DNA of 64,000 nucleotides from Phymorhynchus buccinoides (GCA_017654935.2 CM065684.1:49983699-50047698); one strand, 5' to 3'. Numbered from the stretch's first letter, positions 32,921 to 44,700 are shown. Numbers and translations: made by a program. Notes: generated by a model from the letters alone, not told the origin.

Positions 32921-34517
32921 TCTTCTTTGTAACGGTTTTCTTTAAGACTAAAACTATGGCTCGTTTTGTGGATCAAAAGTAGCATTTTGTTGTTGTTGTA
33001 GACAAGTAGATTTTATGATCGTTTTGGGGTTGGATATTTTGGTTTTGTCATGTTTGAGTTTTTTTGTTATGTGTCATGTGTAATGCTTGACATTTAAGTG
33101 ACTTTCATTGGCTAATGAAAGTCCATGAGGGGCTTTCTCTTTCTTTGTCACATAGAAGTGATAAAGCTTAGAAGAGACTCTATGCTAATTTTGTGTTGTG
33201 TATCATGTATGTTTCCATTTTAAATTTGATTTTCAATCCCTTTTGTATTTCTGATTTTCAATCAGAAGTTTCAATCATTTTTATTTTTCATCTTTGTTTA
33301 CGTGTGTTGTGTATAAACACAAAGTTTTCATTTACAAAAAAGGGTTTATTTTGGTTTAATTGACTGGTGACTAGGATTGTACGAAAACATGTATGCATGC
33401 TATGTCAAATCAATTCAATTCAGATTGGGTTAAAGCAACAATTGCAGTTTGACATTTTATGTGGGGAAACTGGCTTTGGTTTAATTGGAATAGAATTAAA
33501 CAGGTTTTGCTTACGCATCAGTTACCAGTTAAAGTCGAGTTTTCTGTCCATTATAAGGAATTTATTTCTTATAATAAGGTTCTTGGGTAAGAATATGATC
33601 ACATCTTCGTTCTTCACTAATCACCAGTTATTGTCTAGTTTTATGTTATTTTGACGCAAACATTTTTCCATTGTCATAAAATGACATTGACCACAAGACT
33701 TACAGACAGAGCGAGGGTGTGGTAACTCTCCAATTGTGTCCAGGTGTGGCTTGTCATTGTTGGTTGTGTTGGCTTGTTTAGCCAGTAAAGATTCCCTGAG
33801 GGTTAAAGGGAAGGAATGTGCATTGGAAGTGTTTAGTGTCAACTGTAAGACATGTAGTAGAAAGGCAAACATGATAATTGGTTCTATACCATACTTGTCA
33901 TTGTGTAACTGGGAACTGGGTATTACAGTTTGTATGGATTGATAGTCCAGGAAAAGTTATGTTACCGTGGCAATGTTTTATGTTTGCAAGTTAGTTATTT
34001 GTTTCTTTTTATATCTTACAGGTGTGTTCTGCTGAGCTTGAAATAAACACCAAATAAACCACTCCATGTGGCCCTGTGGTTAATAGGAGAGAAAGAGACC
34101 TCTAAGTTCCTTCCCCTCCTCTACAACCCTGCAAAACCCCCTTACCCCCCTTTTTACCCTTTCAACACATTTAAAAAAACAGAACTCTCGAATGGATTGA
34201 GACTAACTCTACCATAAAATATTAAAAAAAATCCCTATGAAGAGACAAACCAACTTTGAATTAAACAATAGACAGTTTAGTTGCTATATTGTGTAATAAT
34301 AACAGACCTCTCGCCCTTTTCAGTTGTAATAATGGTCAGAACTGACCTTGACAACTATATTGGAAGAAGAAGAAGAAAGAATAAGACCTATGATTATGCA
34401 GCCCAATTTGCTTATACTACATGTTGATACTTCTTGGTCATTCGAAATGCCGTAAACAGGCCTATCTCAATACATCTTTTGTTTGCAGGGACCCCACCAA
34501 GCTTCCGCCTGCTGTAA
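24171..34517 (+). CDS. ShKT-domain secreted protein, four exons (copy B, complete)
   Basis: Exons: 24171-24230 (phase 0), 24747-24840 (or ending at 24822; both leave phase 1), 26662-26805 (phase 1 to 1) and 34489-34517. The product is 108 aa with the 24840 donor (CAAG/GTGGGT) or 102 aa with the weaker 24822 donor (CG/GTCTGG). Exon 1 encodes MGKLRIAFVSAIVLMVVALK, a signal-peptide core; exon 2 continues VISALPAEARR, giving a likely cleavage region near residues 24-28. Exon 3 is an eight-Cys ShKT module (DCIDQTDC start, HKWARACC, EYCGYC); exon 4 adds GTPPSFRLL and TAA. The product is predicted to be extracellular. ShKT modules occur in many secreted animal proteins, and nothing here specifies a target. 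Intron 2 holds the 45/46-bp array and intron 3 a 7-kb LTR element. Confidence 0.75.
24231..24746. other. ShKT intron 1
   Basis: Contains a retroposon-tail-like segment (about 24345-24385, TCCCATATGGCCTTTGGCC then GAGGACGTAAAAC), a CT tract (24402-24495) and CAGA/GACA repeats (24531-24690). The acceptor region CACACCTTTAACTCAACAG follows. Open frames in the CAGA stretch are repeat artefacts. Confidence 0.75.
24823..25945 (+). repeat. Minisatellite at the ShKT exon 2 donor (copy B)
   Basis: About 25 units. The first unit overlaps the exon/intron boundary: GGTCTGGATATTGAACAAGG lies at 24822-24841. Units between about 24945 and 25300 are 45 bp (GGTCTGGATATTGAACAAGG, TGGGTACAACATTACC, CCACAATGG); later ones are 45/46 bp with GATGGAGTTTGG. 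Almost every unit contains CAAG/GTGGGT, a good match to the 5' splice consensus. The 3' border (GAATAGAGAGGAAGAGAAAG) is the same as in copy A. Unit types and their order differ from copy A (1-1205). Confidence 0.95.
26187..26390 (+). other. Segment present only in copy B
   Basis: About 190 bp between GGGGGTCC and GGCATAGACAATT is absent from copy A (around 1440-1460). It ends near AGCTAATAAAGCCTTGAAAA, which may be the tail of a retroposed sequence. No terminal repeats were recognised. Confidence 0.6.
26871..26953 (+). repeat. Poly-C tract in last ShKT intron, copy B
   Basis: About 80 C broken by a single T and, near the end, an A. It corresponds to 1947-1988 but is twice as long, showing how unstable this tract is between the two copies. 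Confidence 0.9.
27207..30172 (+). repeat. 5' LTR (with nested insertion)
   Basis: 2966 bp, of which 662 bp is a later insertion plus its duplicated target. It has a TATA-like CTATATAAG (27601-27609), a donor-like GCT/GTGAGT (28364), a CT microsatellite (28878-28925), an acceptor-like TTATGTCTTACAG (ending 30026) and AATAAA signals (30047, 30058) near the right end. It is nearly identical to the 3' LTR, so the insertion is young. Confidence 0.9.
27632..28284 (+). mobile_element. Retroposon nested in the 5' LTR
   Basis: 653 bp absent from the 3' LTR, flanked by a 9-bp duplication CCAAATCAG (27623-27631 and 28285-28293). It ends with GTCCCATATGGCTTCGGCC then GAGGACGAAAAGC, a tail also seen at 24345-24385 in ShKT intron 1, so it is probably the 3' part of a non-LTR retroposon. 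It lies 22 bp downstream of the LTR TATA-like motif and would separate the promoter from the rest of the LTR. Confidence 0.8.
30175..30192 (+). other. Putative primer binding site
   Basis: TGGCGCTGCGAGCAGGAT begins 2 nt after the 5' LTR, the expected position for tRNA priming of minus-strand synthesis. I could not assign the primer tRNA. Confidence 0.6.
30237..31400 (+). CDS. Gag-like protein of LTR element, 387 aa
   Basis: An open frame of 387 codons; the likely functional start is at or near the Met at 30291 (MVVALPPPQLPYF). Residues ~30-200 have the pattern of an LTR-retrotransposon capsid domain: FSGDSVDGY, a YCHLTRTARREVQLREL segment, FFMRDQRPEESILDYSHAL, and DKFVDGLNNQERRRDL. A basic stretch near residues 243-262 (GRKRRQGRGKKRGKNRR) could bind RNA. 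No clear CCHC zinc knuckle is seen. The frame is not fused to any Pol domain. It forms particles in related families; whether it is expressed here is unknown. Confidence 0.75.
   Translation: MKPSKAQTEAQLSPTTLKMVVALPPPQLPYFSGDSVDGYAEDFTMEVTRVLAAYPMSSEMAAYFVYCHLTRTARREVQLRELEETNTPEKVIKILLAVFGDGRRLTSLMSEFFMRDQRPEESILDYSHALKDIERVISLKDPWALAASLARDKFVDGLNNQERRRDLRSMVTRKPATTFFQARDEALMLERELEEDHRKEQQQASSLLKEPGQSINQLSVMEERIGVMQDTLAVVCDFVSFSGRKRRQGRGKKRGKNRRPRSVVGSNPEWGSDILPKDSHSDEEPKVKESSPNTVCVGDDDPGCSGWVWLPISPVLGTETGQPTFQTQDTHVSHLKEPCVQALARMQDRCTQSHPKLGVHKLATPGTVGEPHTTVKFKRCPHRTKAG
31839..31854 (+). other. Polypurine tract
   Basis: AAAAGCAGGGGGTGGA immediately precedes the 3' LTR, the site where plus-strand DNA synthesis would start. 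Confidence 0.75.
31855..34167 (+). repeat. 3' LTR
   Basis: 2313 bp, without the nested insertion. TATA-like sequence at 32249; CT tract at 32862-32919. It differs from the 5' LTR by scattered point changes (for example a lone K/Q-type change in a 95-codon open frame) and microsatellite length. Confidence 0.9.
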
Positions 34518-34727
34518 AACATGGTTGCTTGACTGTCGACGGACCCCTGCTATGGGCAAAGATGGCTGGGATTTGACATTTTCTGCTACTTTGTTACTAC
34601 CTCCGCCAAGGAAGAATTGTGTTTACCTTTGTGCTGACCCTGTCTTTATTTCTGTTTGTCCATTCTATAACTAAAACAAAATTGAAACTATTTAAAATCA
34701 AAACAGGTGGAAGGTTTGGGTATCGCC

Positions 34728-34978
34728 TTAAAACCCTTTCACCGCCAATGACGCATTTTTGCACCACAATGATTTAACAACCATTTCATAAAAACTCTTG
34801 ATATCAGGGTCTGTTATTCTATGATATTGTGTTCCTAAATTTGGGCAGTAAGGATTGACCCCATTCTAAATGTGTCACAGAGAAATCCAACAATATTGCA
34901 AACAAAATCTTTTCTGTAGCCAAGTAACTTTAATTGAAATTTTTGGCTCAAAGATAGCTGGCGGTGAAATGGTTTTAA
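34728..34978 (+). mobile_element. piggyBac-like MITE (copy B only)
   Basis: Bounded by TTAA at 34728-34731 and 34975-34978, with TIRs AACCCTTTCACCGCCA and TGGCGGTGAAATGGTT. The interior (CAGGGTCTGTTAT, GTGTCACAGAGAAATCC, AATATTGCA) is homologous, in reverse orientation, to 61447-61690. It is absent from the corresponding copy A site near 2708, which reads straight from AAACTAA into ACGTTGTCTG. No coding capacity. Confidence 0.85.
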
Positions 34979-36086
34979 ACGTTGTCTGTAATTTTGAGTT
35001 AAATAAGATAATAATATCATTCAGAAACAGCAATATAAAATTATATTTTTTATTCACCACTTGTGTTTGTAGCCTACTAGGCTTGCTCCAACCAGTTTAT
35101 GATAATATTAAAAAAAATCAGCAGTGACAACTGTAACAACAAAATACATTTCGTTTTAATGGTAATCACATGTTGGTTAAACAATAAGTTTTGTCTTTTC
35201 GAATATTACATCTAAGGAATGACTTTCGCTTAAGTCAGCGCTCTTAGAGTATCAACACAATTTGCTCAATTTATCTCCCGATACAATATTAATTTTGATA
35301 GTAAAAGTCAGCGTTTTTGTGTCTTTCTTACCTCCATCAACAAGGTTACATTTCCGTCCTTAGGGGCCTAACTCTCTCATTTTCTGTCTGCTTGTCCATC
35401 GGTGTGACGTTTAGAGACACATTTTAAAGATGGAAATGTTAATCCGAATTCCCATTTATGTAGGGCTACAGCATTTCAACAAAATAAGTAATGCTTATCT
35501 ACAGCCAGTGGGCTCCACTATTTGATTCTTAATGAAATATTTCTTTCTAAAATGAAGTCGTTGTGATCGGGGCGATCTTACAAATAAAAAATGCATTCTT
35601 GCCAGACAAAATGGTGTAGTTCTGTTTTAAAACAATCTATTTGATTCTTGTTGTTGTCTTACCCTGGCTTAAAGACTCCAGGGATCATCCCCAACAACCG
35701 AAACGCTTGAACACTATGGTACAATGCACCAACCGGGGATGAGAACATTACGTGCGTGGCCGTTTTTTTATTACTCCCCCACGTGGGCAGCCACACTCTG
35801 ACTTCGGAGGATTTTAGACTGATGATCATGTTATGCTATGAGATTGTCATGGCTTAAGACAATCCCCGCACAACCATGCAGAACATAACAACATTTTGAT
35901 GTAGCCTTCGTGTTCTAACTTACCTATGTCAACTGGTCTGACACAGCCTCATGTCAAGGCGTTATTGGATTCTTAATTAAATATTTATTTTTAAAATGAA
36001 GTCGTTGTGATCGGGGTGATCTTACAACTAAAAAATGCATTGTTGCCAGACAAAACGATGTCGTTCTAATCATTTGTAAATGTGCA

Positions 36087-36857
36087 TGCGCAAGAACGGG
36101 TGCGTGTCATAGCCTTTGTGTAACAATCCGAGTTGTGGGGTGAAGCGCAACTGGACGTGTTGCTGGAAGCAGACAGCAGCAGGGCGGCGCAGTCATCCTC
36201 CCTCCACACGGGTGTTGGTTGACTTGACATGCGGACGGGGCGACGTACGGCGACTTGGATGATCTCTGCATTGTTGGTCTTTGAGTCAACAAGACCACCA
36301 ATGTCCAGCAGGCACCAGTTTTTCCAAGGCTGTATAAAGTGGGTTGGTGGTCACCCACTTGTCTGATGGGGGGAATCATCCGCCTGCAGAGACTGTTCGA
36401 CTCGACCGTGCGTGTCCTGCCCGTGTGTCGACGACGCCAACACCAAGGTACGGAGAAGGCCGCCCGGTGGTCCTGAAGACGACCTTTGAGGGAGAGGTTG
36501 CTCACTGAACCAACGACGAGCAAGCGGGCTACAGGAGACTAACGACAACCTTGGGCTGTCTCACAATGCTATACTGTCTTCCTTCCGCGACGCCGATGCT
36601 GATTACACCCTGAAGCATCAAGGACAGAAACAACATCATGACTCGGACTCCGTCCGAATGTTCCAATTTCAGACGGCGAACCCCTACGTTCAAGGGTCCG
36701 CCATGTTACCGGAATCATCCACGACGGCTGCTACATCTCGGCTATTGTCTCATCGTCACTTCTTTCGGCATCATTATCTTCATCTACAGGAAGAACAAGT
36801 CTTCAGGAACATCATTCACTTTAAGAGTCCACGACTAATAAAACATTAATCTCATCA
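36087..36857 (+). other. GC-rich island with unproven coding potential (copy B)
   Basis: This is the counterpart of 3840-4610, with very few substitutions by eye. At least two of them change residues in the - strand 138-codon frame (Trp/Arg and Val/Ala), which gives no support for that frame being under constraint. The + strand frame with the hydrophobic segment (36638-36838) is unchanged between copies. Confidence 0.35.
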
Positions 36858-36890
36858 TCACTGCATTTGTGTAATGCTGTTTGGATGAGA

Positions 36891-36982
36891 GAGTGTGTGT
36901 GTGTGTGTGTGTGCGTGCGTGTGCGTGTGCGTGCGCGCGCGTTTATGTGGGTGCGTGCGTGCGTGTGTGTGTGTATCAGAGT

Positions 36983-37013
<31 letters not shown>

Positions 37014-37156
37014 GGGGGTACTTAAAACAAATCTAATTTGCTTGTGTGTGCGTGTGTGTGTGTGTGTGCGCGCGTGCGTGCGCGTGCGTGCGCGTGCGTG
37101 CGTGTGTTTATGTGCGCGCGCGCGCGCGCGCGTGTGTGTGCATGTGTGTGTGTGAA
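36891..37156 (+). repeat. GT/GC microsatellite with G tract, copy B
   Basis: This is a shorter version of 4646-4952. The G tract is longer (about 22) and several TG runs are contracted. Confidence 0.95.
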
Positions 37157-39413
37157 TGGGTACTTTTTTTATAATCTATTTTTCATTGACCTCTAGGCCT
37201 ACATAGCGGGCTTGTAAACTGAAACTTTTAATCAGGGCTACAGATATTGATTACAAAAAAATAGGCAATGCTTACTAGAGGTAACAGTCATTAAGCATCC
37301 CACAAAAGTACATACAACCTTGCTTACATGTCTAGAACAAATTATTCAATCATTTAGACCAATATAGAGGCGCACCTGCGCTTTCACACAAAAATGATCG
37401 AAATGTTTGATTTGACATGATAATTGAAAACAGTTTAGAAATAAGTTTAAAACCGATTCGAACCAGAAATGAAGAGATGTACAGTTTTAAATATTAATAT
37501 GTTGGTTTCACATGGAAGATATTGCCTACCACACAAGAGAATGTCCATGGAGTTTATTGTTCCAGTTTTCTTTTTTAAATAAGAAAAATGATTGATAGAA
37601 TCAACTTTTGAAAACTTGAGCAAATAAGACCAGACATGATCTTCTTTAAGTTCAATCCTTTTTAAATCGAATTTTATATCTAAATTTAGTGGAGTCTTAA
37701 TAGGTCTATGGCCATGTAGTTGCCTTTTTATTTTAAGCGTGGGTCGGCACTATGCCAGTGCTTTCCATTTTGTGTTGCAACTTGCCCCTCCCTCTCGCTC
37801 ATCATTCTCCCACTTACCAACCTCAGCCAACCCCACCCCTCTTCTTCCTCTCATTAACAACTCTGACAAAATACAAGTGTGCCTGCAACCAGGCTGGCAG
37901 AATTACCTTCGATTACCTGTACTGAAAATCACAGAAGCGATAAGCTTAATCTACGCTAATCTGCTTACTGTGTCGATGGTAGGTAGGCCTTTGTAAGCCT
38001 ACCGTTGTATTCTAGACCACCTGAAGACCATGCTTTATGTACTCTACGTGTTGTGGTGCCGCTTTGGTCAAGCTGTGGTCAATCTCGGCTAAGACTCTGG
38101 GTAGATAATCTGCCCGTTATGTGCACGAACAAGATGAACTGGACTCCAGGCTAAGACAAGTAAGCCTACTGTTTTTGTTTGTTCGTTTGTTTGCTTTAGG
38201 TCAGCTGGTATGGTGCAATAAAGAAATCATGTCTTATTAACAGAAAACGATATAAAAGAGGACGAGATTTAATCATTAATTGTTATCATTAGGCGCATGT
38301 ATAGGCTCTTACCTATAGTTATCAGCCCAGTTTTGTTCTGGTTAGGTCAGTAGCAAAAACAGATCGTTGAAGTCAGGGTAGGTTTATCAAAGGGGTTGTA
38401 ACATCAACAATAGTCACTACTAACACCAAAAACGACGACGTGTATGACGATAACGACGACGAGGGTGTCATTGAGAATATTGATAACGAAGACGTTGTTC
38501 GCGTGTTCATTGAGCTGTAATAAGAAGGCTAATGACAATTCGGTGTGAAAACCGTTTCCAATTTACCTTCATTCTGATATTCGTTTCCTCAACAGAACGA
38601 GCAGGCATACAGGCCTATTTTATTTTTGGCAAACAATTAAATTTGAAAAGTACTCTCACCAAACTTTCAGAAAAATATAGTGACCAATCCCCCCCCGCCG
38701 CCGGGGTGAGGGGGGTCTATGGACACCTGTAGGTCTATATGTCTTTGTTCCGTGATAAATCGGGCCTGACGTGTTCTTTTATAGTGTGGAATCAAACCTT
38801 ACTGGCACCTTTAATTAGTTTTAATTTCCACTGATGCACAGATCCAAGCCTAAATATATGCACGTGTGTCAGTGTGTTACTTATATGCTTGCTTGCGTGC
38901 GTGTATGTAAGTATGCACTGGACATTATAGCGCAATAGTGGTTATGAAGTATGCAAGCTTAGGCCTATGAGTGAGTGAGGGAGAAAGGGCTGGGGCTGGG
39001 GGTGGGGGTGGAAATGTTATTAGAGAGAAAGAGCGAAAGTGGGTACACACTCCACGTGTTACTGTGGCTCGGTGTGTGTACATGTCTTTGTGTGTAGGAT
39101 AACATAGGCTTACACGTGTGTGTGTCATTCATTTAACGTCTGACATTATACATGTGTCAGTAAGTGTGCGCGCACACGTGACAACACGCCATCTGTCTTA
39201 ACAATAATACTAGAAATGCACTGCGGCAATATACCCGGCCAGAGTTATGGTTATTATGTTTAAAGCAACTAATCAGTCAGATAGTCTATGTGCTAAATGA
39301 TTTCGTCAAGCGGTTCACATATTTCAGCCTGGACAGACAGAAAAACCCCAAAAGGTTGATTGATGCCGATCGATAATATATATGGTTGTAAAGGTGTGCA
39401 ATGAATGGTTTTT

Positions 39414-40070
39414 TTGTAACAGCCTTAAGGTCAAATTCAAGATCAAGGGGCTTCAAATGTCACTCACTAAATTCCTTACGTCATGCTGATCAAGAATATA
39501 TATGGCTATGTGGGTGTACGGTCAATGGTGTTCGAACTAGTAGCCACTTCTAAAAGAGACTAGTTCAAAAGTCAAGGTCAAGGTCATGAATGTTAACAAT
39601 ACTTTGCACCACACATGGCATTGACCCAGTCTACCATCCTGCCAAATGTGAAGCCTGTAACTACAAAATATGAAAACTATGTCTAAAATACCAATGTTAC
39701 ACTTCCAAGGCCTACATCCTGGTCCCTGACCTTGACCTTGACCTTGAGTGATACCCAATACTCAGACTTACCATAAGCCAATGCATCTACATGTGAAGTT
39801 TGAAAATAGTAAGTCCAGCGACGTGAAAGATATGGACGCAAGAAGAAATTTCGATTTTCAAGGTCAAACTCCAAGGTCAAGGTCAGCACTGTTATAGTTT
39901 TTCTACAGGACCATTTGTGTACTGTGATAAACAACCACACAAAATGTTAAGTAATTCCATCAATTGGTTCACGAGATACAGCTCGGATATGAAATACATG
40001 GCATAAATAAGGACATTTCGGGTCAAACTTCAAGGTCAAGGTCACCAAGGTCATGAATATCGAAAGGAAT
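39414..40070. repeat. AGGTCA-rich dispersed repeat (copy B)
   Basis: Same layout and motifs as 7200-7860, essentially unchanged. Confidence 0.7.
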
Positions 40071-40148
40071 CTTTCTTTTTTTGGATACCTGCTCCTCTAC
40101 CAAATTTGATCAAAATCCGTTAGGCAGTTTTTGAGAAAATTGAATGAT

Positions 40149-40212
40149 ACACACACACACGCACACACGCGCACGCACACACGCGCACACGCACACGCAC
40201 ACGCACACACAC

Positions 40213-40257
<45 letters not shown>
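40149..40257 (+). repeat. CA/CACG microsatellite, copy B
   Basis: Counterpart of 7937-8061, about 15 bp shorter. Confidence 0.95.
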
Positions 40258-40262
<5 letters not shown>

Positions 40263-40634
40263 TCAAAGATTGTTTAATCTTTTGGCCCATTTAGGGGCAT
40301 GGAGGACTTGAAACAAATCAAGAAAATACAAATAGAACAATTGAAAACGGTTACAAAAGATAACTCTAATAATATATTATAATTAGCACACCAAATGCAA
40401 TGTTACACAACTTTACTAAACCTTACAAATTTGGCTAACTTTAATAACACCTTTTTACCACCACAGAGCAAACGACAATAAATAATAATAATATTTGAAA
40501 GCAACAAGGCACCAATACCATGCAACATTGTACCAATTGTGTTTACTGTAACAGCCTAAGCAGAAGTCCTGACATGGTGTGCAACAACGCCAACTGCTGG
40601 AGTGAGTGACCCACCGCCTGCATAGTTTGTCACC

Positions 40635-43600
40635 ATGACTTCACGTGCTGCCAACCGCTCAGTCCAGCCAACTGCTGCTGCGTCCAAAAGTCGACAGGCG
40701 ACAGGTACATTGTGTTACTTAGAATAACATACCCGCTCACTTTAAACAGAAAAGCATAAATTGGCGGTTAGATACCAGAAAGCCTACTCAGTCTTAGGCC
40801 GGGTTCACATTAGACGCGTAAGTTCCGTACGGAAAACCCTAAATAAGTGGAAGAAAGAAGGATAAAAGTGTACGCATGATGGGGAAAATCGGACACGTGC
40901 GCAAATCTTTTCCCTTCTTTGCTTCACTTATTTATGGATTGCGCACGGGTTTCCGCATGAAATATCCGCTTATGTGTGTAGGCCTACACGGCCTTATTCT
41001 TCAGGGGTGAAAGCCAAATAGTACTGTCAGAAAAGGAATGAAGATGGCTGATACAGTGATAGTACCTTTTAGCATTTACCCGAGAATGATTGGCACCTTT
41101 TGGCGCAACCGTGGAAATAAAGTCAAGGGAGATAGACAGCAGAAGAAGAAATCCCCCAATCAAGGGTTTCTTTTACATTTGAAAGGGGCTGGAGCGCGCT
41201 CACTGATGTCATAATTATTGGATACTATACACCTTTGCATGGACACTACATTTGCTGTCATTACTTATCTTTCACTCATATTGCGCCTCTTTGAAAAGTA
41301 GCCGCACCTCTCCGGGTATGTAGGCTACATCAATTGCGCCTGGTTCCCAAAACTGATGTATCTTAGAACTTCAGATGAGCATAAAATATAAAATAAAAAG
41401 CTATTTCAAATTCTGTTGTCTGTAGGCCTATCTTTATAAGGGACGTCAGCTCTATCTTCCGACACAAAATCTCAATTAATGCAAAATTTCTAGCATGTCT
41501 ATTATTTCTCGTAAACCATTTCAACCATTTTAAAGAGCGCAATTGATCACTAGGCCTACACCGAGCGCAGTTGAGTATAGGAGTAATTTAAATAGGCCCG
41601 ACTAAGAGGCATCGGTTTCGGAAGAGAGTCTGACCTCAGAACCTCTGAAGCTGTTCAAGCAAAGCATCTTTGTGTTATATGTCTTTGGCAGGAAAACATC
41701 TTTGTGTTATCATATATATGTCTTTGGCAGGAAAACATCTTTGTGTTATCATATATATGTCTTTGGCAGGAAAACATCTTTGTGTTATCATCTTTGGCGG
41801 TTTCACTACCTAGTGAGTCCGAAAAATCGGCAGATAGCCCGAAACAATTGATACAACTGCCTCTCTCCCTTCTCGTCTTCATGAAGTGATAGGAGCTACC
41901 TGGCACCTGTTCTGATCAGTGAAAATCAATAATGCTGCATGACAAGGATTCTGTGTTTTATCTCAATGTTATAAAATGTTGACGGAAGATGGAAAGTATG
42001 ATCATAAGCAAAATAACAGCAGAAAATTGTGCTGTAATCTTACGTCCTGACTTTTATTTGGGGCAAAATTAAACCAAAACAGAGCGAAGGCTCCAATTGA
42101 CAATTGACAGAAAGAAAGAAATGGAATATAGCCTGCACAATGCTTCCTAATTTGTTTGTTTTCTGGCAGCGGCACCCAAATCTCGAGCTGCCACTCAGGC
42201 CAAATCTCGAGCGGCCACTCGAGCAGCTACCCAAGCCAAGACAGCGGCGTCACGAGGCAGAACAGCAGCAGCCACCAGGTTTGTGGGTTTCGGAAGTTGA
42301 GTTTCCAGCCATTTAAGCATATACAATAATGAAAAAAAAACACCAAACAACCAAGCCTTCTGGTGGTTCCGCCAGTTTCTAGACCTATCGTATCAGTGAT
42401 TGTTCAATGTTATTATTCATTTAAGGTTTATCATCTTGCTAGGCACAAGTCACATCTAGCACGCCATCTGTAAATGGATGGTTTTCCCCATAATGGCTAC
42501 TGCCCTACCTTAGGAACATCCACTCAATAAAAAACCATTCAGAGTGTGAAAATGCCTGATGAAGTTTTGCAATAAAATGAAAGCGCTTGCATACGAAATG
42601 TGTCCTGCGTTTGGTTCCTGTTGATTATCTTGAAACGATATTAGGAACATGTCAATATTTCACTGTATCTATGTTCCGTTAGTCACCGTGTCTATGTTCC
42701 GTTAGTAGGCCTACAAATTGTGACACTATAAAGGAGGCTTTCTTTCCTCCTTTCTCTTAACCCTACCTCTAACCCTTAACTCTGATCCTTGTTCTAACGC
42801 TAACCTTAACCCTGACCCTTACTTTAACCCTAGGCATGTTAGATAATACATGCAATTAATAACGCAAACCAGGTCAGCCCATAAAACAACAGCACTTTTG
42901 TTTTAACCCAGGGCTGGAACAACGAAGCCTCCAGTGACTGCTGGCGGCACCAAGCAAGCCAGCAAGCCAGCCAGCAAGGCAGGCAGCAAGGCACCAACCC
43001 GGCAAGCCACCCGTGCAGGAGAACCGGTGCTGGCCAAGGTGGGAGAAGACGGGAAAATCGTTGTAGGAGATGCCAACAAATCTCCTAACAAAACTCCGCC
43101 AGAAGGAGAGGAAGGGCAAGAAGAATACGATGATGATGAGTATTACGACGAAGACGAAGAATACGACGAAGATGGCGAGTATGACGAAGAGGGTGAATAT
43201 GACGAAGAGGGTGAATATGAGGAAGGCGAAGAGGGAGAGCAGGGAGAAGATGAAGAGGAATTCTTCGAAGAGGAGGAAGAGGAGGAATTTGATTACAGCA
43301 CTTTCCAGTGGAGACCTTACGGTTACAGGGAGCGGGACCCTGATGAGCCTCGGGTGGTGATCGACTCGGGAGGGGACACTGGCTGTGGCTGTTTCCCTCA
43401 GCGCAGCGACAACAACATCCCTTCCATGCTGTACGACAAGATCGACTGCGAACATGAAGTAAGTCATAGGAGCGACCCGATTTCCTCCAGCCGAGGTCGG
43501 ACATGCTGGGCCTAATTATTTATTACTTAGGCGCATAACGGCAGCATGTCGCATCTGCGCCCATGAACAGTGACAGGAAACTGTCTGAGTGATCGAAGTT

Positions 43601-44005
43601 GAAGAAATAATAATCCTTACGAAATCATTGCAAAGCTGCAGAGCCATAATGAATGAGCGTTCAAACCTGTTGAGGACTCCAAATACAGCGGAACATCCCT
43701 TATAAGACCCCCATTGTAAGACTCCCTCCCACTTAAGACCTATTCTTCTCTTAGACATTGCTCTTCTTTGTGAGTAATAAAATTACCTCCCTTATGCAAC
43801 TCCTTCCCACTTAAGACCTTATTTTGGATTATTTTCCAGGTCTTAAAAGGGAGGCTCCTCTGTATATTCCATGGCGGTCATTATGAACTTGCTGGAGCAA
43901 AGACACACTTTACTGGGATTATGAACAGAAAAGCGTGAAGGAGAATTCAGGACATGAAGGACAACGACATGTGCAGCATACATCATAACTCACTGGCGTA
44001 GGAAC

Positions 44006-44036
<31 letters not shown>

Positions 44037-44649
44037 CTGCCCCCCCCCCCCCCCCCCCCCCCTAGCTTCGAGGAGGGGGGGCAGACGTATCTCTCTGCCC
44101 CCACAAATTTTGTTTTATAACGGCAAAAAACAAACAAACAAACAGAAAGGACACAAGGAAACAAAAGAGTTAATAGTCTCAGCCCATTCACTACACATTG
44201 CTGTCATGGACTTGGTACTGCATCAAAGATGGATTTGAGGGGGGTTACAGGGGTTCCACCCCCTCAGACAAAAAAATGGAAAGAAAAAGAGGAAGATAAA
44301 TTGTAGTTCCATGCTAGTTATTCTCGCACGAGAAGCCTTGATTGCATCTTTTACATTAAAATTATCATCAGCTTCTGGGAGGCAATCCCCCCAGACCCAT
44401 CACCCCACCTCAATTGACCACTTGGAGCTACCCCCTCCCCTCTTCCATGACTGGCTGATCCGCCCCAAACATGGTTGTATTTTGATGCTTTTTTGTTGTC
44501 TCCTTTCAATTCACATCATGTTTTATTTCATTCATAGATTTTTTATATTATTGATCATGATTATGTTTAAAAATAACAAATAATAAAGTATTTTTGTAGG
44601 ATTTACTAAGTCATGTAATTTAACCTATCCATCCATTTTGTTTTGTCCG

Positions 44650-44700
<51 letters not shown>

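Larger units (their letters stand above)
27207..34167 (+). mobile_element. Gag-only LTR retrotransposon with very long LTRs
   Basis: 5' LTR 27207-30172 and 3' LTR 31855-34167, both starting TGTTATAATG and ending TTTCAACA, are flanked by a 4-bp target duplication CATT (27203-27206, 34168-34171). The interior is only 1682 bp. It has a primer-binding-site-like TGGCGCTGCGAGCAGGAT at 30175, a Gag frame (30237-31400) and a polypurine tract AAAAGCAGGGGGTGGA before the 3' LTR. No protease, reverse transcriptase, RNase H or integrase is present, so it would depend on proteins from another element. It sits in the last ShKT intron, same strand, and is absent from copy A. Confidence 0.9.
34518..40634. 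other. Noncoding interval between ShKT and acidic-protein genes (copy B)
   Basis: This matches 2561-8438, with one extra element, a TTAA-flanked MITE at 34728-34978. GT/GC and CA tract lengths differ from copy A. No exon with compatible splice phases was found apart from the doubtful GC-rich island at 36087-36857. Confidence 0.6.
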
